A stretch of DNA of 37,058 nt from a virus, in IMG/VR virus record IMGVR_UViG_3300048015_000034, positions 1 to 37,058 of that record; one strand, 5' to 3'. This document shows positions 16,001-23,184 of this stretch, one piece after another; position 1 is the first letter of the stretch; every line of letters starts with the position of its first letter. The notes below the pieces were generated by a model that was not told where the DNA came from, searched no databases, and saw only the letters and a list, made by a program, of their open reading frames with translations. The position numbers and the translations under genes are program-made.

Positions 16001-16588
16001 GATGAAATCAAATTTGATAAGTTTATTAATAGATTACGTCATCAATTTTCTTTACTTTTTACAAGATGTTTAGAAAAACAAGTTGTACTTAAAGGTTATA
16101 TGACGATTGAAGAATGGGATGAAATTAAAAAAGAAATAAAATATGAATATTCTAGAGATAATCATTTTTCCGAATTAAAAGATGCAGAAATTCTTGCCAA
16201 TAGATTACAAACACTTGCACTTATTCAACCCTATGTTGGTGGTTATTATTCACATAAATGGATAAGAAGAAATATTCTTATGCAAACCGATGAAGATATT
16301 GAAAGAATGACTGCTGAAATTTCACAAGAAATGGCTGATCCATTATATCAAATGATGCAACAGCAACAAATGGCAATAATGAATGGCGGAGTTGATCCAC
16401 AACAAGAATTAGATCAAGAACAAGAATCTTCTTCCAATCCTCCAAATAGAAAAGAATATGATACTTCTGTTAAAGTTGATAACGCCAAACATATCATTAG
16501 AGCCCTTCACGATATCAAGGATAAAACTCCTGAAGAAGAAAATAAATTACGTTCTGCTGCTGTTATTATATCCAAAAATAAAAAATAA
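13067..16588 (+). CDS. 20: Portal protein, gp20-like, with two inteins
   Basis: The dodecameric portal nucleates capsid assembly and is the DNA channel. Extein sequence matches T4 gp20 closely: 'RVWYVDVGELPKAKAEQYV', 'KNRLIYDADSG', 'DDRKFMTMLEDYWLPRR', 'TNLPGGKTLGEIEDILYFQ', 'QEISRDEIKFDKFI'. Two inteins interrupt it (residues 252-395 and 459-901). Spliced length would be 586 residues, against 524 for T4 gp20, with an extra Q/E-rich C-terminus. Start is TTG13067, eight bases after AGGA; no ATG fits better. Confidence 0.94.
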   Translation: MKLFGFNFERIKPTYENPISNSALSFVERNTEETAAVISASASFGTYVDLSGVIKTEAELITKYRDMLVQPEVENAVDEIINETICTDEDYIVKIDLDDLPLEDNSKEIISQEFEEILKLLDFKFHSYDIFKRWYVDGRLYYDVVIDNNNPMEGIKELRYIDPRKIREIKEVEKKKLETSVKNTNNIAEISTVKNEYYLYNEKGFGGTNKTSPSLQGSQAAGIRIAKDSIVHVPSGLTDVNGTMGLGYLHKCLPGDTRIKTPTPLGWKLLRDLKVGDKVYSYNYENDSLEETKITNKWNNGEKSLYKIRTKFSELFCTEDHPILVKNKETGEISYIEIKDIIKENYQICFINNLNVGEFKDISFIQNLKTKKFVYDIEVENSLHNFVANDMVVHNCIKILNQLRTIEDSLIIYRLARAPERRVWYVDVGELPKAKAEQYVHDIMISQKNRLIYDADSGCFAMDTKIPLLDGRTLTIEEISHEYKDKELWAYSCNPETGKMEPGLITWAGVTQESAKVMKITLDNNESFVCTPDHRFPTWNGLKRAYQLEVGESMIPLYRRNKQIGINSNEYEEFYKNDTKEWEFTHREVSNWKDEKNIENVWTYYEDYENKLKNTIHHKDLNRFNNSPSNLIKMNNRDHILYHANLVNELNDKKWNGPDGEKNKKELSNSQTIEYTDEIYSFLEESAKQDLSMEAVCEFVNENINKKEWCSLNKGKLTRLRNVSNLEFTYKDILRLVEEEGFDNWKSYRFSFNKILGKYNTYEEAATDLETSISAVRGRHSRYRRDKNISERGSKEWKEKLSKSSLGKVNFHKNWKITTPEGNEEYSENLTEYCREKNINRSNIKGVFGSHGYHAEELRNHKITSIEYLDKEIQVGTLTIDGKEEYHKYHTFALNSIYTFNSIKDDRKFMTMLEDYWLPRRADGSGTQVTNLPGGKTLGEIEDILYFQKQLYNSLNVPVARINPDAPFMLGRTQEISRDEIKFDKFINRLRHQFSLLFTRCLEKQVVLKGYMTIEEWDEIKKEIKYEYSRDNHFSELKDAEILANRLQTLALIQPYVGGYYSHKWIRRNILMQTDEDIERMTAEISQEMADPLYQMMQQQQMAIMNGGVDPQQELDQEQESSSNPPNRKEYDTSVKVDNAKHIIRALHDIKDKTPEEENKLRSAAVIISKNKK
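13820..14251 (+). other. Mini-intein 1 in the portal gene
   Basis: Residues 252-395, 144 residues. Starts CLPGDTRIKTP (block A), has block B-like CTEDHPIL, and ends YDIEVENSLHNFVANDMVVHN (last 20 residues are the F/G blocks) with Cys+1. There is no endonuclease domain, so this is a natural mini-intein near the minimum splicing size. The host sequence joins as LGYLHK|CIKILNQLR. Confidence 0.93.
14441..15769 (+). other. Intein 2 in the portal gene, with HNH endonuclease
   Basis: Residues 459-901, 443 residues. Starts CFAMDTKIPLLDG (block A), block B is CTPDHRFPTW, and it ends HTFALNSIYTFN with Ser+1. An HNH nuclease sits at intein residues about 158-185 (IHHKDLNRFNNSPSNLIKM). Further NUMOD-like DNA-binding segments follow (YNTYEEAATDLETSISAVRG, NLTEYCREKNINRSNIKGVF). 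Splicing restores YDADSG|SIKDDRKF, matching T4 YDAKTGEVKDDRKH. Confidence 0.92.
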
Positions 16589-16594
16589 TAAATA
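16584..16594 (+). promoter_or_regulatory. Late promoter box
   Basis: AATAATAAATA overlapping the portal stop codon, 27 bases before ATG16621. It is followed by TATAGAATTTA, which is repeated after the box at 22310, so the two promoters share about 22 bases. Confidence 0.6.
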
Positions 16595-16620
16595 TATAGA
16601 ATTTATATAGGAGAATTTAT

Positions 16621-17334
16621 ATGTTAAAGGAAGCTAATAAAGCTAATAAATCAAGAAAAAATTTGCTTATGAAAAAAATTGGAAAAGAATTTTTTAAAAA
16701 TAATGATTCTAATGAACATTCTGAATATGATAATAAAACAATGGGAAGAAAAATTTCTAAAGATTCTCCTAAAGATTTTAAAGAAATAGCGTCAAAAAAT
16801 AAGGATAAAAAAAATTATATGCCTAAATTATCAAAAGAATCTTATATTCCTAATTCCGAAAATTTAGAGGAAGCTATGAAGTGGAAATTTCTTCAATATG
16901 ATTCAAGAGAAGAAGCAAAAAATGCAAGAGAAGAACATTTTAAAACTAACTCTGGTAATCCATGTAGGCATTTAGTCGGTAATAAATTAGCTTATGTCGG
17001 TACTTTTCATGGAACTTTGCCTACTAATAAAAAAGATAAAAAAATGCCTCCTTATTTTGAATCTTATATTCCTCTTCTTGATTCTATCATAACCAAACAA
17101 CCTGTCAAATTTAAATCTTTATTTGAATCTTTATTAAAAGAAAAGGCTAATCTTTATATTGAAGATATTAAAAATAATCTTCATAAGAACGTTTTCAATA
17201 TAAAAGAAGATTCGGATTCTTTAAATTTAAATGATCCAAATGTTATTAAAAATAAAAAAAATATGAATCCTCCTAAAATTAAAAAAGTCGGTGATGTAGG
17301 AAATACAGCTATTGATACTTCTAATGATTTATAA
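16621..17334 (+). CDS. Putative prohead core protein with a shared WKxLQYD module
   Basis: 237 residues, lysine-rich N-terminus. Residues about 87-137 are a compact module (WKFLQYDSREEAKNAREEHF, then CRHLVGNKLAYVG, then FHGT) repeated in the next gene. The C-terminal part (LLDSIITKQPVKFKSLFESL) has the look of the small T4 prohead core proteins (gp67/gp68 position), which sit between gp20 and gp21. Function is inferred from position and this weak pattern only. Confidence 0.6.
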   Translation: MLKEANKANKSRKNLLMKKIGKEFFKNNDSNEHSEYDNKTMGRKISKDSPKDFKEIASKNKDKKNYMPKLSKESYIPNSENLEEAMKWKFLQYDSREEAKNAREEHFKTNSGNPCRHLVGNKLAYVGTFHGTLPTNKKDKKMPPYFESYIPLLDSIITKQPVKFKSLFESLLKEKANLYIEDIKNNLHKNVFNIKEDSDSLNLNDPNVIKNKKNMNPPKIKKVGDVGNTAIDTSNDL

Positions 17335-17343
17335 GAGGATAAC

Positions 17344-17979
17344 ATGAAAACATTTAGAGAATTATTAGAAGCTAAAATAACCCAAGATTTAATAAAAACT
17401 GTTCCCCATGCTCCTGGTGAAAAAAAATTTTATGATAAACACATACAATTTGATATTCTTAAAAATTTTCGTCAACAAGGTAATGATGAATTATTCAATG
17501 GAACTATAGTAAAAACTTTCCCAAGAAAAGAAAATCATTTTGGTAATGATGAAGATCAATCTATTACCGCATATGAATCAGAAGAATTAAAGGAAAATTG
17601 GAAATATCTTCAATATGATACAGACACAGAAGCAAAAAATGCCAGAGAAGAACATTTTTCAAAAAAAGGTGGTGCATGTAGAATGTTACCTGGAAACAAA
17701 TTGAAATATGCCGGAGATTTTCTTGGAACTAAACCAAAACGTAAAAAAATGACAGCGGATGGAAGTCATATTGTAGATAAAGATCGTAGTTATACAGATT
17801 TTGTAAATAAACATAATATGAGAGAATCAAATATTAATGAATCCGAGAAAAAGAGACATATTTTTATAGATGGAAAATGGGCCGCTACTTCCACTTGGGA
17901 TAAAAATAATAAGGAAGCCTACAAAAATTTTAAGAAAACACATCCTAGTTTAAATAAAGTTAAAATAGAAAAAGGATAG
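17344..17979 (+). CDS. Hypothetical virion-cluster protein with the WKxLQYD module
   Basis: 211 residues. The module at about residues 86-131 (WKYLQYDTDTEAKNAREEHF, CRMLPGNKLKYAG, FLGTKP) parallels the preceding gene; the rest differs. The C-terminus (HIFIDGKWAATSTW) is a separate short segment. Nine bases after the previous stop, so same operon. No known family recognised. Confidence 0.6.
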   Translation: MKTFRELLEAKITQDLIKTVPHAPGEKKFYDKHIQFDILKNFRQQGNDELFNGTIVKTFPRKENHFGNDEDQSITAYESEELKENWKYLQYDTDTEAKNAREEHFSKKGGACRMLPGNKLKYAGDFLGTKPKRKKMTADGSHIVDKDRSYTDFVNKHNMRESNINESEKKRHIFIDGKWAATSTWDKNNKEAYKNFKKTHPSLNKVKIEKG

Positions 17980-17988
17980 TGGAATTTA

Positions 17989-18420
17989 ATGTTTTATAGT
18001 GTAAAAAATATAATATTTGGTTTACCTGCGGGTTCTAATAATATTGGATCAGTAACTTCATTTCAAAATGGAACAACTGGTCTAGATTATTCGAGCAATA
18101 AACCAACATTACCAAATACATATCAAAACTTTTCAAATTCAGGACCATATTCTAATTATGTTTTTATAACTTCTGTTTCTGCTAATACTTCAAGAAATAA
18201 TATTGATATTGAAAATAATTCTGGTTCACAAATAGTAATTATAAGGGATGACGGAACTTCAGCTAATAATACTACTCTAAATAATTCTTCTGTATTTACA
18301 TTAGCAGGAGGAAGTGGAATAGGTTCACAAGGTGGTTCTTGGTTTTCGAGTACCTTTAAAGGAAGAATACAAATTTACGCATCATCTAATACCGCACAAG
18401 TTGCAGTTATGACAGAATAA
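17989..18420 (+). CDS. Small beta-rich virion protein
   Basis: 143 residues, rich in Asn, Ser, Thr and Gly with no charged helices, typical of phage decoration or fibre proteins. Near the start it has GLPAGSNNIGSV, a motif repeated several times in the 705-residue protein downstream, linking the two functionally. Exact role unknown. Confidence 0.55.
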   Translation: MFYSVKNIIFGLPAGSNNIGSVTSFQNGTTGLDYSSNKPTLPNTYQNFSNSGPYSNYVFITSVSANTSRNNIDIENNSGSQIVIIRDDGTSANNTTLNNSSVFTLAGGSGIGSQGGSWFSSTFKGRIQIYASSNTAQVAVMTE

Positions 18421-18430
18421 AGGAAGAAAA

Positions 18431-18706
18431 ATGGCATCATTAATTAAAATAATAGGTCAGGAACAATCATTTATTACGGCAAATACATTTTCCAATGAAA
18501 CATCTAATACAATAGCAGGATGGAATTCTATAAGAATTATTAATACTGGTACTACTGCTGCTGTTGTTACTGTTAATTCAAATCCTACGGCAAATCTTAC
18601 ACTTATGCCTTCTTCTGAAATAATTGTTAAAAAATCTTCCAATACAACTATACAGGCTTCTAATTCTACATTACTTGGTGTTTTAGTGGGGTTTGAAAAC
18701 AATTAG
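18431..18706 (+). CDS. Small beta-rich virion protein
   Basis: 91 residues, beta-strand and Asn/Thr/Ser-rich (SIRIINTGTTAAVVTVNSNP). Looks like a compact jelly-roll or decoration-type domain. AAGGAAGAAAA precedes ATG18431. A frame on the other strand is its shadow. Confidence 0.55.
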   Translation: MASLIKIIGQEQSFITANTFSNETSNTIAGWNSIRIINTGTTAAVVTVNSNPTANLTLMPSSEIIVKKSSNTTIQASNSTLLGVLVGFENN

Positions 18707-18727
18707 ATGTACCCATTTTTTATGTAC

Positions 18728-18738
18728 AATAATAAATA
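18728..18738 (+). promoter_or_regulatory. Late promoter box
   Basis: AATAATAAATA 27 bases before the start of the 705-residue virion protein. Confidence 0.55.
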
Positions 18739-18764
18739 CTCTTTTATAAAATAAGGAAATATAA

Positions 18765-20882
18765 ATGACTAATATAACGCAAGTATCTTTGGTAAATGGA
18801 GTTCCCTCTGTAGGTACAGGTAATGTTTCTACTATTGATAATCTTATTGCTGTAGGTTTACCTATTTCTTCTGGATTACCCACAGGATCAAATACAATTG
18901 GTGCTGTAACTCTAAGTTCTGGTGTAGTTAATTCTGCACTTTTATTTTCCAATGGTTCTTATGTTACAAATACAAATCCTGTTCCAGTTTCTTTATCTGT
19001 AGAACCAACAATTAATATTGGTTCGGTAAGTATCTTATCAGGAAATAATAATATCGGTGGATTTATGATACAGGATGGTTCTGGTGGTTCAAATAATAGA
19101 GTTTTAGTAGCAGCTTTTCATAATGCAGATAATCAAACTTTAGGAACAGCCTATGGTCTTAATACTGGTGGAGTTGCACAATTATTAAATCCTATTGGCA
19201 ATATTGATCGTCAAAGAGGAACTGGTCTGGATAATATTCCTGCTACTGGTATTTCTACTGGTATTGCTACTTCTGCAATGCAATTTAAAACATTTTCTAA
19301 TAATTCTACTGGTATTTCTACTGGTTCTAATTCTGTTTATGCTGTTGCTCTTTCTGGAAATGTTGGTAATGTTCCATGGAAAATTCAAAGTGGTTCTGTT
19401 TTAATTATAGGCTATAATACAGCTAATCAAGAAACTGTAATTGTTAGTTCTGCTAATACAACACAATTTACTGCCACATTTACCTATGTACATCCTGCAA
19501 ATACTTTAATTACAGGATTTACCTATAATCAAGGTAGAGATGCGGCTGGTGAAAATGATGGTGCTTCTGGTGCTGGCACTTCTGTTGCTGCTGGTTATGA
19601 ATATAATGGTGGTGATCCTTCTGGTGGCAACTATGATAGAGAAAGATCAATTAATGCCAAAGGATTTACACAAGTAGCAATTTCTTCTGGTGGTACTGTA
19701 GGTTCTAATTCTATTGTTATAGCCTCTGCAAATACTCTTCAACCTGGAATGAAAGTTCTTTTATCTAATAATGCTCTTATTGGAACACAAACTTATGAAG
19801 CTGTTAACATAGATTTATCATATATTCCTGGTTCCACAACTGTTCCATTATCATCAAATATAGTTCAAACTGTTTCTGGTGGTTATACATTTCTTTCCTA
19901 TGATTCATTTAACGCTCTTGGAGCACAATTAAATGGATTTTTACCATTTGGAGTAGGAATTGAAGAAGAAGCTATTTTTGATCCTGTTTCTGGTAAATAT
20001 TTTATTGGTAGAGTCGCAACTTCTGATGGAATGGGAGCAAATAATATTCCTGCCGAAGGAGTTGCCTTATGGAATGGTTCTACATTTGATAGACTAAAGG
20101 GAAATACTACTGTTGGTGCATATACTTATTCAACTCTTGCACCAGGAACTAATTTTGTGGGTAATGTTTCTGTAACAGCACTTCCTTCTTTAGTTATTAC
20201 TTCTGGTGTAGTTAATTCTGCACTTTTATTTTCCAATGGTTCTTATGTTACAAATACAAATCCTATTCCTATTTCTGGTTCACTTTCTCTTGGTGGACTT
20301 TCAACAGGAACTAATTCTATAGGTAACGTTTCTATTACTTCTGGTACTATTACCATTGGTACTGGTCTTCCTACGGGAGCCAATACAATTGGATCATTCA
20401 ATTTTGGAACATCTGGTGTAGAAAAATGGATAGCTGGTTCTGGTCAAGGTTTAACTTGGGGATCAGCATTTTCAACTGAAATAAATTCTATTGCTAATAA
20501 TTATGCAATTCAGTCAAGTGTTGTTATTACCAATGGTAGTGCTTTGGATACTTATATGGATATTTCAATTTCCATGGGATCAATAACAACTATTGCTGGT
20601 GCTCCTTATCTTGGATTATATCTTTATCCATTAAACCAAGATGGTACAACATATGGAGATGGTAGATTTGCCTCGGCTGCTGCTGGTCCACCTTTACCAA
20701 TTTATTATGTAGGACAAATATCTCTTATTCCGTCTGTTACACAAGCTCAAACAGGATCATTTACAAATATTCTACTTCCACCAGGATCATTTATACTTGT
20801 TCTTTATAACGTAGCTGGTGCAACTTTAGCTTCCTCTTCAAATGTTATAAAATATAGAACTTATAATAGATCAATAAGATAA
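18765..20882 (+). CDS. Large fibre-like virion protein with GLPTGSNTIG repeats
   Basis: 705 residues, almost no charged residues, Gly/Ser/Thr/Asn-rich. It carries repeated short motifs of the form GL(P/S)TG(S/T/A)N(T/S)IG (near the start and again around residues 515-545) and two copies of SGVVNSALLFSNGSYVTNTN. The end (LGLYLYPLNQDGTTYGDGRF) looks like a globular head domain found in phage tail and head fibre proteins. Position between portal and protease genes suggests a head-associated fibre or decoration protein. Confidence 0.6.
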   Translation: MTNITQVSLVNGVPSVGTGNVSTIDNLIAVGLPISSGLPTGSNTIGAVTLSSGVVNSALLFSNGSYVTNTNPVPVSLSVEPTINIGSVSILSGNNNIGGFMIQDGSGGSNNRVLVAAFHNADNQTLGTAYGLNTGGVAQLLNPIGNIDRQRGTGLDNIPATGISTGIATSAMQFKTFSNNSTGISTGSNSVYAVALSGNVGNVPWKIQSGSVLIIGYNTANQETVIVSSANTTQFTATFTYVHPANTLITGFTYNQGRDAAGENDGASGAGTSVAAGYEYNGGDPSGGNYDRERSINAKGFTQVAISSGGTVGSNSIVIASANTLQPGMKVLLSNNALIGTQTYEAVNIDLSYIPGSTTVPLSSNIVQTVSGGYTFLSYDSFNALGAQLNGFLPFGVGIEEEAIFDPVSGKYFIGRVATSDGMGANNIPAEGVALWNGSTFDRLKGNTTVGAYTYSTLAPGTNFVGNVSVTALPSLVITSGVVNSALLFSNGSYVTNTNPIPISGSLSLGGLSTGTNSIGNVSITSGTITIGTGLPTGANTIGSFNFGTSGVEKWIAGSGQGLTWGSAFSTEINSIANNYAIQSSVVITNGSALDTYMDISISMGSITTIAGAPYLGLYLYPLNQDGTTYGDGRFASAAAGPPLPIYYVGQISLIPSVTQAQTGSFTNILLPPGSFILVLYNVAGATLASSSNVIKYRTYNRSIR
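18917..18980 (+). repeat. 64-bp direct repeat, copy 1
   Basis: Identical over 64 bases to 20201-20264, 1284 bases away in the same gene and same frame. It encodes SGVVNSALLFSNGSYVTNTN. Confidence 0.9.
20201..20264 (+). repeat. 64-bp direct repeat, copy 2
   Basis: Second exact copy of the repeat at 18917-18980. The DNA identity, beyond what the protein would need, suggests recent duplication or gene conversion; recombination between copies would delete 428 codons in frame. Confidence 0.9.
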
Positions 20883-21632
20883 ATGTTTCAATCTTCGTTA
20901 AATCAAAAATATACATTAAATCCAAATAAATTAATTGTTCCTAATGGATTAGTTGGATATTGGCCTTTAACTATTGATACAATAAATTTAACTAATTCTA
21001 TAGTTTATGATATTTCTGGTAATAAACTTACAGGAACTATTAATGGAACTGTTAGTATTTCATCCGGACAAAATATGTCCTGTTTAAATTTTAACGGTTC
21101 TTCAAATTATATAAGTTTTGTCAATAATCCTGTTTTTCCTAATGTTTCAAGAAGTCAAACAGTCTGGTTCAAATCTAATGGTGGTGATGGATGTATTATT
21201 GGAAATGATGATACGTCTCCACCTACTTCTAGTAGTTCATTTGATATTGATATTTATATAGGTACAGATAATAATATACATATGGGGGCTTATACCGCAT
21301 TAGGAGCTATAACTACATCAAAAAATGTAAATGATAACAAATGGCATTTTGCCTGTCTTACTTATAATACAGTTTCTCAGTATCAATATGGATATTTAGA
21401 TGGGCAATTAATAGGAAGTTATTCAGGAAATGCTGATATTGAAACTTATTGGTTTATTGGTGCAGGATATTCAACATCAGGTTGGTCAAATGCTTCAAAT
21501 GCATATCCTTGGTATTTTAGTGGTCAAATAGAAGAAGTAAGATTTTATAATCGCGATCTTTCTCCCCACGAAATTTTTTTATTATATAAAGCCGGTCTTT
21601 TAAATTATAGAACAAAAATAAATAATTTCTAA
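20883..21632 (+). CDS. LamG/concanavalin-like virion protein
   Basis: 249 residues matching the LamG-like jelly-roll fold: GLVGYWPL at the start, YDISGNKLTG, LNFNGSSNYISF, 'TVWFKSNGG', 'KWHFACLTYN', GYLDGQLIGSYSG, 'GQIEEVRFYNRDLSPHEI'. Such domains bind glycans and occur on phage capsids and fibres. The ATG follows the previous TAA directly, so it is coupled to the fibre-like gene. Likely exposed on the virion and used for weak surface attachment. Confidence 0.85.
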   Translation: MFQSSLNQKYTLNPNKLIVPNGLVGYWPLTIDTINLTNSIVYDISGNKLTGTINGTVSISSGQNMSCLNFNGSSNYISFVNNPVFPNVSRSQTVWFKSNGGDGCIIGNDDTSPPTSSSSFDIDIYIGTDNNIHMGAYTALGAITTSKNVNDNKWHFACLTYNTVSQYQYGYLDGQLIGSYSGNADIETYWFIGAGYSTSGWSNASNAYPWYFSGQIEEVRFYNRDLSPHEIFLLYKAGLLNYRTKINNF

Positions 21633-21645
21633 AAAAGGAAATAAA

Positions 21646-22314
21646 ATGAAACTTTTATCGGAACTTCAAGAAAAAGTAGAATTTCTAACAGAGGGAGAAG
21701 GAAATTCTAAAAAACATTATATTTCGGGTTTATTTTTAGAATTTGATACTCCCAATAAAAATAATCGTAAATATTCTTCTGAATATCATGATCCTACAGT
21801 TAAAAAATATATTTCTGAAAAAGTTAATAATAATAATGCCTTTGGGGAGTGTGATCATCCGGAGACAAGACCAACAATAAGTTTAACTCATGTTTCTCAT
21901 AGAATTACGGAAATGCACAAGGATGGTTCTAATTGGTACGGAAAGGCCATAATTACCAATACTCCTAATGGAAATATTCTTAAAGGGTTATTAGAAAGTG
22001 GAGGAAATCTTGGTGTTTCTTCTCGTGGGCTTGGTTCTTTAAAACAATGTGAAGGTTTCATGGAAGTTCAACCAGATTATAAATTAATTACTGCCGCCGA
22101 TGTTGTCTCTGATCCTTCCGCACATGGAGCATTTGTTCAAGGCATCATGGAAAATGTAGAATATTTTTTTGATGAATCTTCGGGATCATGGTTAGCAGAA
22201 AAAACAGAAGAAATCAAGAAAAAAATGAAAAAAATGTCATTAAAAGAAATTTCTGAAAAGAAAACAATAATGTTTGAACACTTTCTTCGGTCTCTTATAA
22301 AAAACAAAAAATAA
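21646..22314 (+). CDS. 21: Prohead core protease, gp21-like
   Basis: 222 residues. Matches the herpesvirus-type serine protease of T4 gp21: 'YISGLFLEFDTPNKNNRKY', catalytic His in ECDHPETRP, and catalytic Ser in 'LGVSSRGLGSL', followed by 'LITAADVVSDPSAHGAFVQG'. It cleaves scaffold and capsid proteins during head maturation. Length is near T4 gp21 (212). A lysine-rich helix forms the C-terminus. RBS AAAGGAAA before ATG21646. Confidence 0.93.
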   Translation: MKLLSELQEKVEFLTEGEGNSKKHYISGLFLEFDTPNKNNRKYSSEYHDPTVKKYISEKVNNNNAFGECDHPETRPTISLTHVSHRITEMHKDGSNWYGKAIITNTPNGNILKGLLESGGNLGVSSRGLGSLKQCEGFMEVQPDYKLITAADVVSDPSAHGAFVQGIMENVEYFFDESSGSWLAEKTEEIKKKMKKMSLKEISEKKTIMFEHFLRSLIKNKK

Positions 22315-22320
22315 TAAATA
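22310..22320 (+). promoter_or_regulatory. Late promoter box
   Basis: AATAATAAATA overlapping the protease stop, 27 bases before ATG22348. The following TATAGAATTTA is identical to that after the 16584 box. Confidence 0.6.
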
Positions 22321-22347
22321 TATAGAATTTAAAAAAAGGGGAAATAA

Positions 22348-22719
22348 ATGCCAAATATAGATAACGCCGCAAATTTTTTAATTTTACAAGGTAATACATC
22401 AGGAACTAATGGTGTTATCCAAGTTGTAGGATCAAATACTATATTATCATTGGGTGTTGCCAATACATCTAATTCACTTAATTTATATATTACTTTACCT
22501 CAAGGTATAGTACAGAATATGGGTTCATGCAACGCCAATTCAACAGGAACCACAATTACTCTAGCTCACCCATACACAACAGCATTATATTCAGTTGGAG
22601 CCGATTCAAATACTGTAGCTTCAAGCGTTGGAATTACAACATCTAATACAACTACACTTGTAATTACATCCAACACTACAGCAAATGTTCTATGTTTTTG
22701 GCAATCCTGGGGGTACTAA
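22348..22719 (+). CDS. Small beta-rich capsid-cluster protein, paralogue A
   Basis: 123 residues, starting MPNIDNAANFLILQGNTSGT. About half its residues match the next gene of equal length, so the pair is a tandem duplication. Between protease and scaffold genes and lacking charged helices, it may be a head decoration protein. Function not recognised. Confidence 0.65.
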   Translation: MPNIDNAANFLILQGNTSGTNGVIQVVGSNTILSLGVANTSNSLNLYITLPQGIVQNMGSCNANSTGTTITLAHPYTTALYSVGADSNTVASSVGITTSNTTTLVITSNTTANVLCFWQSWGY

Positions 22720-22777
22720 AAAATTAATTCTAAATTTTGATTATATATCAAATACTTAAACAAAAAGGAGATTTAAA

Positions 22778-23149
22778 ATGCCTAATATAGATTTAGCAGC
22801 AAGTTTTTTAATACTTGAAGGAAATACTGCCGGTACTAATGGAATTATTCAGGTTATTGGTTCAAATACTGTTCTTGCTGTTGGTTCTGCCAATACTAGC
22901 AATTCTCTTTCTGGATTTGCTACTTTGACTAACGGAATTACACTCAATTATGGTTCTGCCAACGCCAATTCAACCGGAACCATGGTTACTCTCGGTTATC
23001 CTTATGTATCCAATGTTTTTTCAGTAACAACTACATCTAATGCTGCGGGAGAAACTGTTGCTGTTACTGCTGCTAACACAACCAAGATTACACTAACAAC
23101 TAACTCAACTGCCAACGTAACTGTTTATTACAATGTTATTGGCATTTAA
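22778..23149 (+). CDS. Small beta-rich capsid-cluster protein, paralogue B
   Basis: 123 residues, starting MPNIDLAASFLILEGNTAGT; same length and motif order as paralogue A (VIGSNTVLAVGSANTSNSL, SANANSTGTMVTLGYPY). It has its own RBS (AAAGGAG) but no clear late box, so probably co-transcribed with A. GC is a little higher at third positions than its neighbours, hinting at high expression. Confidence 0.65.
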   Translation: MPNIDLAASFLILEGNTAGTNGIIQVIGSNTVLAVGSANTSNSLSGFATLTNGITLNYGSANANSTGTMVTLGYPYVSNVFSVTTTSNAAGETVAVTAANTTKITLTTNSTANVTVYYNVIGI

Positions 23150-23155
23150 TACTTA

Positions 23156-23166
23156 AATAATAAATA
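23156..23166 (+). promoter_or_regulatory. Late promoter box
   Basis: AATAATAAATA 19 bases before ATG23185, the shortest spacing of the set. Confidence 0.55.
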
Positions 23167-23184
23167 TAAAAAACGGAGAATTTA

